From contig NZ_NISU01000001.1 in assembly GCF_002335805.1 (NCBI RefSeq), positions 938,079 through 1,002,078 of the forward strand: 64,000 nt of DNA, written 5' to 3'. The DNA is from Bacillus sp. FJAT-45350 (lineage in GTDB: Bacteria; Bacillota; Bacilli; Bacillales; NISU01). How positions within the stretch are numbered: position 1 is the first letter of the stretch; each line of letters starts with the position of its first letter. The notes beneath the pieces were generated by a model, which ran no database searches, was not told the DNA's origin, and saw only the letters and a program-made list of their open reading frames with translations. Of the stretch, positions 56,887 to 64,000 are shown one piece after another. Position numbers and translations under genes: made by a program.

Positions 56887-58188
56887 ATGAGAATGGTAGA
56901 TGTCATTGAAAAGAAGCGAGATGGACATGCTTTAAGTAAGGAAGAAATTGATTTTGTTATTGAAGGTTATACAAATGATCAAATACCTGACTATCAAATG
57001 TCTAGTTTGGCAATGGCGATTTTCTTTCAAGGAATGACTCAGCAAGAACGTGTGTATTTAACAGAGGCAATGGTTAGTTCCGGAGACCAAATTGATTTAT
57101 CTACGATAGAAGGAATTAAGGTAGATAAGCATAGTACAGGTGGGGTTGGTGATACAACAACACTAGTCCTAGCTCCCTTAGTAGCAGCTGTAGGAGTACC
57201 AGTAGCGAAAATGTCAGGTAGAGGTCTAGGTCATACAGGTGGAACGATTGATAAACTAGAAGCTGTACCAGGCTTTCATGTGGAAATAAGTAACGAAAAA
57301 TTTATGAAGCTAGTAAATCAAAATAAAGTTGCGGTGATTGGGCAGAGTGGAAACTTAACTCCAGCAGATAAAAAGTTATATAGTTTACGTGATGTAACAG
57401 CGACAGTAAATTCGATACCACTTATCGCTAGTTCGATTATGAGTAAAAAAATTGCCTCTGGAGCAGATGCGATTGTACTAGATGTTAAAACAGGAAATGG
57501 CGCCTTTATGAAGGAGCTTGATGATGCAGTAGAGCTTGCTAAAGCAATGGTTGAAATCGGAAATGGTGTTGGAAGAAATACGATGGCAGTTATTTCAGAT
57601 ATGAGCCAACCTTTAGGCTATGCGGTAGGGAATGCGCTAGAAATAAAAGAAGCGATTGATACCCTTGTTGGTAATGGACCAGAGGACCTTCAAGAGTTAT
57701 GTCTAACATTAGGTAGTCATATGGTTGTGCTTGCCAAAAAGGCAAAAACGAAAGAAGAAGCCAGACAAATGCTTCTTGACGTAATGGAAAACGGGAAGGC
57801 ACTTGAAACGTTTAAAATATTCCTTGCTTCGCAAGGTGGAGATCCATCCGTTATTGATAACCCCTCAAAGCTTCCGACAGCACGCTTTACATTTGAAGTA
57901 AAGGCAGAAAAATCAGGATATGTTTCTAGCATCATTGCTGACAAAATTGGAACAGCAGCAATGATACTAGGTGCAGGCCGCGCAACAAAGGAATCAGTAA
58001 TTGATTTAGCGGTAGGTCTTGTTTTAAACAAAAAGGTAGGAGATTTTGTGGGAGAAGGGGAGTCGATTGTCACGATTCATAGTAATACTGATGCTATTGA
58101 AGATGTAATGAAACGAATCTCCGACGCTTACACTATAGTAGAACACGAAGTTAAGGCTCCAGCACTAGTTTATCAAGAGATTTTATAA
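56887..58188 (+). CDS. pdp: Pyrimidine-nucleoside phosphorylase
   Basis: A 433-aa enzyme cleaving uridine, thymidine and deoxyuridine with phosphate. The signature [20 protein letters not shown] (short form [14 protein letters not shown]) and [18 protein letters not shown] are intact, and it is 433 residues as in B. subtilis Pdp. ATG 56887 has GGAG about nine bases upstream; ATG 56878 is too close to it. Middle gene of the nupC-pdp-deoC operon. Confidence 0.95.
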   Translation: MRMVDVIEKKRDGHALSKEEIDFVIEGYTNDQIPDYQMSSLAMAIFFQGMTQQERVYLTEAMVSSGDQIDLSTIEGIKVDKHSTGGVGDTTTLVLAPLVAAVGVPVAKMSGRGLGHTGGTIDKLEAVPGFHVEISNEKFMKLVNQNKVAVIGQSGNLTPADKKLYSLRDVTATVNSIPLIASSIMSKKIASGADAIVLDVKTGNGAFMKELDDAVELAKAMVEIGNGVGRNTMAVISDMSQPLGYAVGNALEIKEAIDTLVGNGPEDLQELCLTLGSHMVVLAKKAKTKEEARQMLLDVMENGKALETFKIFLASQGGDPSVIDNPSKLPTARFTFEVKAEKSGYVSSIIADKIGTAAMILGAGRATKESVIDLAVGLVLNKKVGDFVGEGESIVTIHSNTDAIEDVMKRISDAYTIVEHEVKAPALVYQEIL

Positions 58189-58231
58189 ATGGATAAACTC
58201 TTATAAAAATGTAAGGAAGGATGAATGAAAC

Positions 58232-58900
58232 ATGACGAATTTAGCAAAAATGATTGACCATACAGCACTAAAACCAGAAACAACGGAGGAACAAATTGAG
58301 ACTCTTTGTAAAGAAGCGAGAGAGTATAAGTTTGCCTCTGTTTGTGTAAATCCAACGTGGATAGAAACGGCTGCGGAACTTTTAAAAGACTCTGGAGTAG
58401 ATGTATGTACAGTAATAGGTTTTCCGTTAGGTGCGAGTACACCAGAAACTAAAGCATTTGAAACACGGGATGCTATTACAAAAGGTGCAACAGAAGTTGA
58501 CATGGTTATAAATATTGGCGCATTACAAGATGGAAATGATGAGTTAGTGGAGCGTGATATTCGCGCTGTCGTTGAAGCAGCAAAAGGGAAAGCATTAACA
58601 AAGGTTATTATTGAAACGTGCCTACTAACAGATGAAGAAAAAGAACGAGCTTGCCGTCTAGCAGTACAGGCAGGAGCTGATTTTGTGAAAACATCAACTG
58701 GTTTTTCATCAGGAGGGGCAACTGTTGAGGATATCGCTCTAATGAGAAAAACGGTAGGACCGACAATTGGTGTAAAAGCTTCAGGGGGAGTTAGAAGTTT
58801 AGAGGATGCAAATGCAATGATTAATGCAGGAGCGACACGTATTGGAGCTAGCTCAGGAATTGCGATTGTAAATGGACAAACTTCAACTTCAGATTATTAA
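58232..58900 (+). CDS. deoC: Deoxyribose-phosphate aldolase
   Basis: A 222-aa class I aldolase that splits deoxyribose-5-phosphate to acetaldehyde and glyceraldehyde-3-phosphate. [11 protein letters not shown] near the start, [14 protein letters not shown] with the Schiff-base Lys, and VKASGGVRS are present. AAGGAAGG precedes ATG. It completes the catabolic operon; in B. subtilis the equivalent dra is the first gene, so the order is changed here. Confidence 0.95.
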   Translation: MTNLAKMIDHTALKPETTEEQIETLCKEAREYKFASVCVNPTWIETAAELLKDSGVDVCTVIGFPLGASTPETKAFETRDAITKGATEVDMVINIGALQDGNDELVERDIRAVVEAAKGKALTKVIIETCLLTDEEKERACRLAVQAGADFVKTSTGFSSGGATVEDIALMRKTVGPTIGVKASGGVRSLEDANAMINAGATRIGASSGIAIVNGQTSTSDY

Positions 58901-58917
58901 TTAGTAGTGGAAGTCTT

Positions 58918-58959
58918 GGGTTGTGCTAAAAGGTAAAAATAGACCTTTTGACACAACCC
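58918..58959 (+). terminator. Palindromic terminator after deoC (repeat family member)
   Basis: The stem GGGTTGTGCTAAAAGGT pairs with ACCTTTTGACACAACCC with one mismatch and is followed by CTTTCT. It separates deoC from punA. Confidence 0.8.
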
Positions 58960-59049
58960 CTTTCTATTAATAAGCTCTCCTATGCGAATTATGTTTTGTG
59001 AATGGGTAACATTAATAATGATAAGAGACTAGTAAGGGAAGTGACAAAA

Positions 59050-59853
59050 ATGACAAATACAATAACATTTTTAAAGGGAAAAATGAAAGACATAAAACCT
59101 GAAATCGGCTTAATTCTAGGCTCTGGTTTGGGGGTATTAGCAGATGAAATAGAAAATCCAATAAAAATTGCCTATAATGAAATACCAGATTTCCCAGTAT
59201 CGACAGTAGAGGGACATACAGGTCAGCTAGTAATTGGTACATTACAAGGAAAGCAAGTCATTGCGATGCAAGGGAGGTTTCACTATTACGAGGGATATTC
59301 ATTAGAAAAAGTAACGTTTCCTGTTCGGGTAATGAAAGAACTAGGCGTTATTAACTTAATTGTAACGAATGCTGCGGGTGGAGTGAATGAGAGCTTTTCC
59401 CCTGGTGACTTAATGCTAATAACTGACCATATTAATAACATGGGTAATAATCCGTTAATTGGCCCGAATGATCCGACAAAAGGAGTACGTTTCCCTGATA
59501 TGTCAGTAGCGTATAGTAAAAAGCATATAGCATTAGCAAAAAATATAGCATCAAACTTAGGAATAGCAATTAAAGAAGGGGTATATGTAGGAAACACAGG
59601 ACCATGTTATGAAACTCCTGCAGAGGTAAAAATGATTCGTACTCTTGGAGGAGATGCAGTTGGTATGTCAACGGTCCCTGAAGTAATTGTAGCACGACAT
59701 TCCAGCATGGACGTACTAGGAATATCGTGTATTTCTAATATGGCAGCTGGTATACTCGAGCAACCTCTTAATCATGAGGAAGTAATTGAAACAACAGAAA
59801 AAGTAAAAGACAATTTCCTACGGTTTGTGAAAGCAATAGTAGCGGAAATGTAA
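59050..59853 (+). CDS. punA: Purine-nucleoside phosphorylase (class I trimeric type)
   Basis: A 267-aa enzyme cleaving inosine and guanosine (and deoxy forms) to base and sugar-1-phosphate. Hallmarks are LILGSGLGVLAD, GRFHYYEGY, NAAGGVN, MGNNPLIGPND and AVGMSTVPE with the catalytic residues. ATG 59050 is used, with AGGGAAGTG just before it; longer frames lack the SD. It follows the deo operon after a terminator, so a separate or read-through transcript is expected. Confidence 0.93.
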   Translation: MTNTITFLKGKMKDIKPEIGLILGSGLGVLADEIENPIKIAYNEIPDFPVSTVEGHTGQLVIGTLQGKQVIAMQGRFHYYEGYSLEKVTFPVRVMKELGVINLIVTNAAGGVNESFSPGDLMLITDHINNMGNNPLIGPNDPTKGVRFPDMSVAYSKKHIALAKNIASNLGIAIKEGVYVGNTGPCYETPAEVKMIRTLGGDAVGMSTVPEVIVARHSSMDVLGISCISNMAAGILEQPLNHEEVIETTEKVKDNFLRFVKAIVAEM

Positions 59854-59878
59854 TACGTAAGTACAAGATTGAAAGCAA

Positions 59879-59901
59879 AAAAATAACCTCAATCATGAGG
59901 T
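59879..59901 (-). terminator. Intrinsic terminator of rnpB
   Basis: On the minus strand, AACCTCA pairs with TTGAGGTT (loop TGA-like) and a long T-run follows. Confidence 0.8.
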
Positions 59902-59912
59902 TGCGTTGTTCC

Positions 59913-59957
59913 GGGGTTGTGTCAAAAGGTTGATTTTTACCTTTTGGTACAGCTCCG
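59913..59957. terminator. Palindromic hairpin (repeat family member)
   Basis: GGGGTTGTGTCAAAAGGT pairs imperfectly with ACCTTTTGGTACAGCTCC and is followed by GTTTTTG on the plus strand. It lies just beyond the rnpB 3' end. Confidence 0.65.
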
Positions 59958-59967
59958 TTTTTGTTTC

Positions 59968-60395
59968 AACTGTATCAATAACGTTCGATAAGCCATGTTT
60001 TGTACCTTAGTACTGCAAGCGGTTTTATCCTCGTACTCCGGTGGCAATCATCTAACTACGGCTGAACTAAGGTTCAACCGTCCTTCTCTCTGTTTGATTC
60101 CTTCGAGAAGGTGCCCCTACCTAATTTTGGGTTTCTCGCTCGTGGGGTTTACCTCGTTCCACCTTAAAGATTTCTCATTAAGCTTCGTCACTGTGGCACT
60201 TTCAGGGATACTCAACCATATCTCAAAAGGGACTTAGGCGTTTTTTCCCGCCGTCAATTCAGCCTTAAGCCAAATTGCCCTAGCTTATTGATTGGCTAGG
60301 CACGAACACTACGGGCATCTTAGCACCGTGCGAGCATGGACTTTCCTCTACAACATTTACATGTCGCAGCAATTGCCTGAACGTTATATCAGCTG
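59968..60395 (-). ncRNA. rnpB: RNase P RNA, Bacillus type (B)
   Basis: The catalytic RNA of RNase P, which matures tRNA 5' ends. Read on the minus strand it runs from AACGTTCAGGCAATTGCTGC through the invariant GAGGAAAGTCCATGCTCGCA and GCCCGTAGTGTTCGTGCCTAGC to GAGAAACCCAAA and the 3' GATGATTGCC and AACATGGCTTATCGAACGTT. The P1 helix closes with CAGCTG near 60390-60395 and CAGTTG near 59968-59973. It matches the B. subtilis type-B layout. Any protein frame here is a shadow. Promoter and terminator are both visible. Confidence 0.96.
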
Positions 60396-60405
60396 TGTAA
60401 GAAAT

Positions 60406-60434
60406 AGTATATCAAGATAATAGATGTCGGTCAA
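60406..60434 (-). promoter_or_regulatory. SigA promoter of rnpB
   Basis: On the minus strand: TTGACC (60429-60434), a spacer of exactly 17, then TATACT (60406-60411), placing the start about 7 bases further, at the RNA's 5' end. Confidence 0.82.
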
Positions 60435-60695
60435 AAGTAATTTTTGGTAATCTAGTAGAAGTTGAAGTAATTTAATGATAACTTTGCTAAACTGTTAAAT
60501 ATATACACAAATGGGCACATTCTAGAAAAAATGAAGGAAAAGAGATTTTTAGGATGTTGCTAAGAAGGCCGTATCGAGTGAGAAAGCTATGAAATAAACA
60601 CGTTGGTTTTCATATATGTCTTTTTATGGGATGAAGTTTAGTATGATAAAAGGAGCATTCCTGTTAGAAGGTTTTTCGGGGACTTGAACAAAAAA

Positions 60696-60768
60696 GAGCC
60701 CTCTTGGTATGATACGGGGTGTCAAATCTGGACGAATTGACCCCTAATTTAGTAACCAAGGAGGACTC
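60696..60768 (+). promoter_or_regulatory. Leader hairpin hiding the transposase ribosome binding site
   Basis: GAGCCCTCTTGGT (from 60696) pairs with ACCAAGGAGGACTC (to 60768) with one mismatch and a bulge, and GGGG-TCAA near 60716 pairs with TTGACCCC (60737-60744). The SD AAGGAGG (60758-60764) is buried in the stem, so translation from read-through transcripts should be low. Confidence 0.6.
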
Positions 60769-60772
60769 CACA

Positions 60773-62050
60773 ATGGATTTTAAACAAAATCAGAAAATAA
60801 ATCAAGTCACTGAAGAAACCCTCGTTGTCGGAATCGACATCGCAAAGCGTACACATTTCTCCTGCTTTGTTGACGACCGTGGACGGATACTCCAGAAATC
60901 ATTCTCTATTACACAGTCACATCAAGGGTTTGAGTCATTTTATGATCGAATTCTCAAAGCATTAAGAGAGCATGGAAAAACAGAAGTTCTAGTAGGAATT
61001 GAACCAACTGGCCATTATTGGTTAAACTTAGCCTACTTTCTTGAGGAACGAGGCATTCCGCTTGTCATGACCAATCCAATGCACGTTAAGCGTTCAAAGG
61101 AGTTAGATGACAATCTGCCTACAAAGCATGATCGTAAAGACGCGCTAGTGATTGCTCGACTATTAAAAGACGGACGTTTTAGTTATCCTCGTATTCTAAA
61201 AGATGTCGAAGCTGAACTTCGCGTCGGATCAACGTTTAGAAGTAAGTTGACGGAGGAACTGGGAGCCGTTAAAAACATGATGATTCGCTGGTTGGACCGC
61301 TATTTTCCTGAATTCACTCAAGTCTTTCCCTCTTTCGGAAAGATGGCTTTGGCCGTACTCGAATGTACGCCATTCCCAAGTGATCTCTACCAAAAACAAC
61401 CTGATGAATTACTTGTGATGTATCGTCAAGTAGAGGGGATGAAATCTCCTCAGAAGCCCAAAGCTGTGCGTCTCATTGAAGTCGCAGCTCACTCGATTGG
61501 AGTAACAGAAGGACGTAAGATGGCCCGTTTTGAAATTGCCACACTCGTTCAACGTTATCACCAATTAGAACAAGAAATTGAAAGCATCACCCAAAGCTTA
61601 GTTGAGCTCGTCAAAACGTCTGTAGAATATGAATGGCTTTCAACAGTTAATGGACTCGGAGACACTACCATCGTTGATCTATTAGCTGAAATCGGCAGCT
61701 TTTCACATTATGAGGATCCACGCCAACTTATCAAACTCGCGGGACTCACATTGCGTGAAAATTCGTCTGGGCAGCACAAAGGTCAAAAACGTATCTCTAA
61801 ACGAGGCAGAAGGAAGCTACGCGCCCTCCTGTTTCGAGTGATGATGCCAATGATCCGTCATAACGAAGCCTTTCGTAAACTACATGAATATTACACAAAT
61901 CGCACAGTCAACCCGTTACGAAAGAAACAATCAATTGTGGTCCTTTGCGGAAAACTATTAAAAGTATTACATGGAATCAGTACGAAGCATAAAGCATTCG
62001 ATGCACAAAGAATGATGAGGGATGTACCTAGTCTCGAAGAGGCTATGTAG
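60773..62050 (+). CDS. IS110-family DEDD transposase
   Basis: A 425-aa recombinase. The N-terminal RuvC-like catalytic set is complete: Asp22 in VVGIDIAK, Glu77 in GIEPTGHYW, and Asp120/Asp123 in KHDRKDALVIARL. The C-terminal Tnp_20 domain carries the candidate nucleophile Ser in RENSSGQHKG followed by RISKRGRRKLRALLF. IS110 enzymes use a structured bridge RNA made by the element to choose target and donor DNA. ATG 60773 follows AAGGAGG. The gene is intact. Confidence 0.92.
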   Translation: MDFKQNQKINQVTEETLVVGIDIAKRTHFSCFVDDRGRILQKSFSITQSHQGFESFYDRILKALREHGKTEVLVGIEPTGHYWLNLAYFLEERGIPLVMTNPMHVKRSKELDDNLPTKHDRKDALVIARLLKDGRFSYPRILKDVEAELRVGSTFRSKLTEELGAVKNMMIRWLDRYFPEFTQVFPSFGKMALAVLECTPFPSDLYQKQPDELLVMYRQVEGMKSPQKPKAVRLIEVAAHSIGVTEGRKMARFEIATLVQRYHQLEQEIESITQSLVELVKTSVEYEWLSTVNGLGDTTIVDLLAEIGSFSHYEDPRQLIKLAGLTLRENSSGQHKGQKRISKRGRRKLRALLFRVMMPMIRHNEAFRKLHEYYTNRTVNPLRKKQSIVVLCGKLLKVLHGISTKHKAFDAQRMMRDVPSLEEAM

Positions 62051-62330
62051 TCTGCATCTCCTTGAATGAACTAGACAATTGGATGACACGGAGAAGCTGG
62101 CACTATTTTCACCATTCGACCTAGAGTCCCTAAAGGAGCTTCGCTAGCCTCTGCCTTATGACTAGACCGAACGAAGGAATGTAGGCACACAGATGTCCAG
62201 AGACATGGGAGGGTACGTCATCATAAGCTACGCAGAGATCCATGGTGCATCGTATATTTCTTCAACGCTACTTACATTAATATCCAGTAGTGACCGCGTA
62301 GCGCACCCATAGATTGGAATAGTTTCACAT
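62051..62330 (+). ncRNA. Candidate bridge RNA region of the IS110 element
   Basis: A GC-richer, gene-free stretch after the transposase with several complementary blocks: GCTACGC (62227-62233) with GCGTAGC (62296-62302), GATGAC (62082-62087) with GTCATC (62217-62222), and a tetraloop hairpin ATGTC-CAGA-GACAT (62193-62206). The place fits bridge RNAs of the IS1111-like group, which lie 3' of the transposase. The guide loops could not be assigned because element ends and target are not fixed. Confidence 0.42.
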
Positions 62331-62348
62331 AATTTTAAATTACTGTTA

Positions 62349-62382
62349 GAGGTCGTGTCGAAAAATATTTTTTTGACACCTC
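62349..62382 (+). terminator. Hairpin downstream of the IS110 element
   Basis: GAGGTCGTGTCGAAAAA pairs with TTTTTTTGACACCTC (one bulge); it belongs loosely to the palindrome family and probably marks host sequence beyond the element. Confidence 0.5.
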
Positions 62383-62435
62383 ACAAACGGGTCAAACCGT
62401 TGATATATCAATATTTATAGAGGGAGAGTATACCA

Positions 62436-62597
62436 TTGTTTAAGTTTTTAGAAGGATTCTTTCAGAAAAAAAGCTGCAAATTTTGTAAATCAAAACAAGG
62501 GCATTTTACTAGATATATAGATGACAGAGGTGAAACGATTAAGGTTTGTCCAAAGTGTCTGACCTATGCAGAAAGAAGGGCATTTCGGAAGATGTAA
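62436..62597 (+). CDS. 53-aa zinc-ribbon-like protein
   Basis: A short frame starting TTG with GGGAGAG upstream. Two CxxC pairs, Cys14-x2-Cys17 and Cys38-x2-Cys41 (SCKFCKSK and VCPKCLTYAERR), fit a small zinc ribbon. The N-terminus is short and partly hydrophobic. No family recognised; this is the third small Cys protein in the window. Confidence 0.6.
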   Translation: MFKFLEGFFQKKSCKFCKSKQGHFTRYIDDRGETIKVCPKCLTYAERRAFRKM

Positions 62598-62690
62598 GGG
62601 TAGGCGAGATTGATGCTTAAAAAATAACAATAATAACGACCAGGCCCTATAACTATAATTTATATAGTACAAAGAATGGGGGCCTTTCTC

Positions 62691-62957
62691 GTGAATATAC
62701 GCTCGTTCATAAATCGGTTTACAGTGTATACATCTTTGTTTTTTATTTTATCAGGTTGTAATGATGATTGGGTTAAGGAACAGATTCTAGGAATTAATGA
62801 AGGTCCTATTGAGGAGGAAGAAAGTCAGGAAATAATTGTGGATAAACCGATACCAATACCTAGTCAAGTAGATGGGGAGTTAACCATTGAACCTTTTGAT
62901 GTAGTCGAAGCAATCGGTACTGGTCTAATAAGTCCCCTACAGCACATCAAAGTGTAG
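62691..62957 (+). CDS. Short lipoprotein, possibly C-terminally shortened
   Basis: An 88-aa protein with a hydrophobic N-terminus and lipobox LSGC (about residue 23), so a membrane-anchored lipoprotein is expected. The rest is acidic and Ile/Pro-rich without a recognised fold. GTG 62691 follows GGGGGCC weakly. The terminator arms overlap the last codons and stop, an unusual end that may mean truncation. Confidence 0.5.
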   Translation: MNIRSFINRFTVYTSLFFILSGCNDDWVKEQILGINEGPIEEEESQEIIVDKPIPIPSQVDGELTIEPFDVVEAIGTGLISPLQHIKV

Positions 62958-62979
62958 TTTCGCTTTGATGTGCTTTTTA
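62941..62979 (+). terminator. Intrinsic terminator overlapping the lipoprotein stop
   Basis: AGCACATCAAAG pairs with CTTTGATGTGCT, followed by five T. The stop codon of the upstream gene lies in its loop. Confidence 0.82.
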
Positions 62980-63022
62980 GGTAATGTGCAAAACCGTATT
63001 TCTTGTGATGAAGTTGTTCCTT

Positions 63023-63754
63023 TTAGCAGAAGATAACTTCCCTAGTCATCGGATTAATCTTATAAATCACATCTTTTCGTTCGATAATGATTTCTGTTTT
63101 CTTTTTTAAATCGGTAGTTGTATTAATTATTCCAAGTAACTCTTTCGATGGATTAATTGCAACAGGATGAGCTACGTGTTTGAACATTGTTACATCCCCG
63201 TTTGTATCCCCGTAAGCATAGCTTTTGGTCAAGTCGATGTTATGCTTCTCTACCATTTTATGTATCGCTTTTTCCTTACTATTAGAATCCCACATAGGTG
63301 TGACATTACCTGAAAAGAAGCCGTTTTCATCGATATGATAAGTAGAACCACAGTAGTCAGTTGCATTGTATTTTTCGGCCATCTTAGATACTAAAAAGCT
63401 GGGACTACCAGAAATGAATAAGATTTTGTGACCTTGCTCTTGATGCCAGTTGATTTGTTGTCTTGTATATTTATAAACCCTATCAGCCTTTAAACGAATA
63501 ACTTGCCGTGCGATAAAATCAATTTCATCCTTCGCAATACCTGTTAAATGTTTAACATAGGTTTCAGTTATTTCGAGTAAAAAATCATCATAATCACCCT
63601 GCCGGTTATCCCATTCATGAAAAGTTTCCTTCACATTTTCATCCCAAACAGTGGGAGAAATGACTTCATATTTTATAAGACGTTTGAAGTGTTCAGTCAA
63701 AAGGGAATCTCTATAAAAGGTTCCGTCGATATCAAAGAAAGCACAAGTATTCAT
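63023..63754 (-). CDS. HAD-IB family phosphatase
   Basis: A 243-aa haloacid dehalogenase-type hydrolase. Motif I FFDIDGTF has the nucleophile Asp and the second Asp; motif II Ser lies in ILFISGSPSFL; motif III/IV in YAYGDTNGDVTMF. The helical cap and length match the HAD-IB (SerB/PSP-like) group. The substrate is unknown. ATG 63754 follows GAGGAG; the longer frame has no SD. Confidence 0.82.
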   Translation of the reverse strand: MNTCAFFDIDGTFYRDSLLTEHFKRLIKYEVISPTVWDENVKETFHEWDNRQGDYDDFLLEITETYVKHLTGIAKDEIDFIARQVIRLKADRVYKYTRQQINWHQEQGHKILFISGSPSFLVSKMAEKYNATDYCGSTYHIDENGFFSGNVTPMWDSNSKEKAIHKMVEKHNIDLTKSYAYGDTNGDVTMFKHVAHPVAINPSKELLGIINTTTDLKKKTEIIIERKDVIYKINPMTREVIFC

Positions 63755-63940
63755 GTTCCCACGCTCCTCAATCATTTTGAATGTAGTATAGCATAATGCT
63801 ACTACTTCACGTAATTTTTTGCGCCTTTAATAAATTAAGGTATTCCCTATAAAAATAAGGATAAATAATCTAAATACATTAAATACTAACAGTATATGAG
63901 GCATACAAGCCTTTAATCCAAAAAGAATGGGGGTTTGTAT

Positions 63941-64000
63941 ATGAAGCAGAGGGACATTAGTACCGAGAGTAACGAAAATGTAACTAAAGAAACGATGGAA
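63941..64000 (+). CDS. 5' end of a gene cut by the window
   Basis: ATG 63941 follows GGGGG by a few bases and opens a hydrophilic frame (about 20 residues, MKQRDISTESNENVT) running off the window. Too short to identify. Confidence 0.4.
   Translation, partial: MKQRDISTESNENVTKETME

Larger units (their letters stand above)
60690..62348 (+). mobile_element. IS110-family insertion sequence (approximate limits)
   Basis: A DEDD transposase gene flanked by a short left leader and a longer (about 285-base) right non-coding region, the arrangement of the IS1111-like branch. No terminal inverted repeats are expected for this family, and I could not fix the ends; these limits are only outer estimates between the rnpB promoter and the hairpin at 62349. 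Confidence 0.6.

Noticed and set aside
59995-60237. An 80-aa open frame on the plus strand
   Set aside because: It lies within the RNase P RNA gene on the opposite strand, whose invariant helices explain the sequence.
1-64000. CRISPR array, tRNA or rRNA genes
   Set aside because: No regularly spaced repeats were seen and no cloverleaf or rRNA segments recognised; the only structured RNA found is rnpB and the candidate IS110 RNA.

Overview
The window is AT-rich chromosomal DNA from an endospore-forming Firmicute, most likely a Bacillaceae species. The evidence is strong Shine-Dalgarno (SD) sites with many TTG/GTG starts, spore genes (a GerPA/GerPF-like protein, a gamma-type SASP-like protein, a PAS-sensor kinase of the sporulation-kinase type), a type-B RNase P RNA, and B. 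subtilis-type families (DUF2573, DUF3219, DeoR/NupC/Pdp, RNase J). An E. coli-type SpeD and a Bacillus-type phenylalanine hydroxylase hint at an alkaliphilic or Anaerobacillus-like relative, but the species is inference only. There is no CRISPR array, tRNA or rRNA, and most of the window reads as ordinary core and accessory chromosome.

Layout. 0-9.5 kb: 3' part of a succinate-semialdehyde dehydrogenase gene, a membrane diguanylate cyclase, a squalene/phytoene-synthase-family enzyme, a secreted polysaccharide deacetylase, an S-layer-anchored YcdB/YcdC protein behind an ECF-type promoter, and SpeD. 9.5-22.4 kb: DUF418 protein, triple-PAS kinase, small spore and membrane proteins, DEDDh exonuclease, SEC-C protein, NCS1 permease, TetR regulator, a PurC-like synthetase and a 36-aa Cys-rich microprotein under a Fur-like operator. 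22.5-34.7 kb: BCCT transporter, TraB-family protein, Nudix/MazG pair, flavin monooxygenase-like protein, SET protein, toprim protein, HtpX, EamA exporter, PAS-STAS protein and a second deacetylase. 34.7-36.4 kb: an intact IS3-family element with a programmed frameshift, sitting inside an older repeat. 36.4-49.9 kb: 7TM-DISM sensor without an output domain, pterin dehydratase plus phenylalanine hydroxylase, SDR reductase, zwf convergent with gnd, a formamidase-like cyclase, a divergent Lrp/EamA pair and D-cysteine desulfhydrase. 50-60 kb: DUF2573, a translationally coupled DUF3219/flavin oxidoreductase pair, RNase J, and the deoxynucleoside catabolism cluster deoR-nupC-pdp-deoC with punA. 60-64 kb: rnpB on the minus strand with promoter and terminator, an IS110-family element with a structured 3' non-coding region (candidate bridge RNA), small proteins and a HAD hydrolase.

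Functional themes. NupC imports nucleosides, Pdp and PunA release the sugar phosphate, DeoC splits deoxyribose-5-phosphate, and DeoR plus a candidate CcpA (cre) site give induction and catabolite control. PCD recycles the pterin cofactor used by phenylalanine hydroxylase. Zwf and Gnd form the oxidative pentose phosphate branch. The Nudix hydrolase and MazG-like protein form a nucleotide house-cleaning pair. The least routine observations are the IS110 element (hidden SD leader hairpin and structured 3' region), the Fur-like microprotein locus, the IS3 insertion into the loop of a repeat whose uninterrupted copy lies 13 kb away, and a family of near-identical palindromic terminators.
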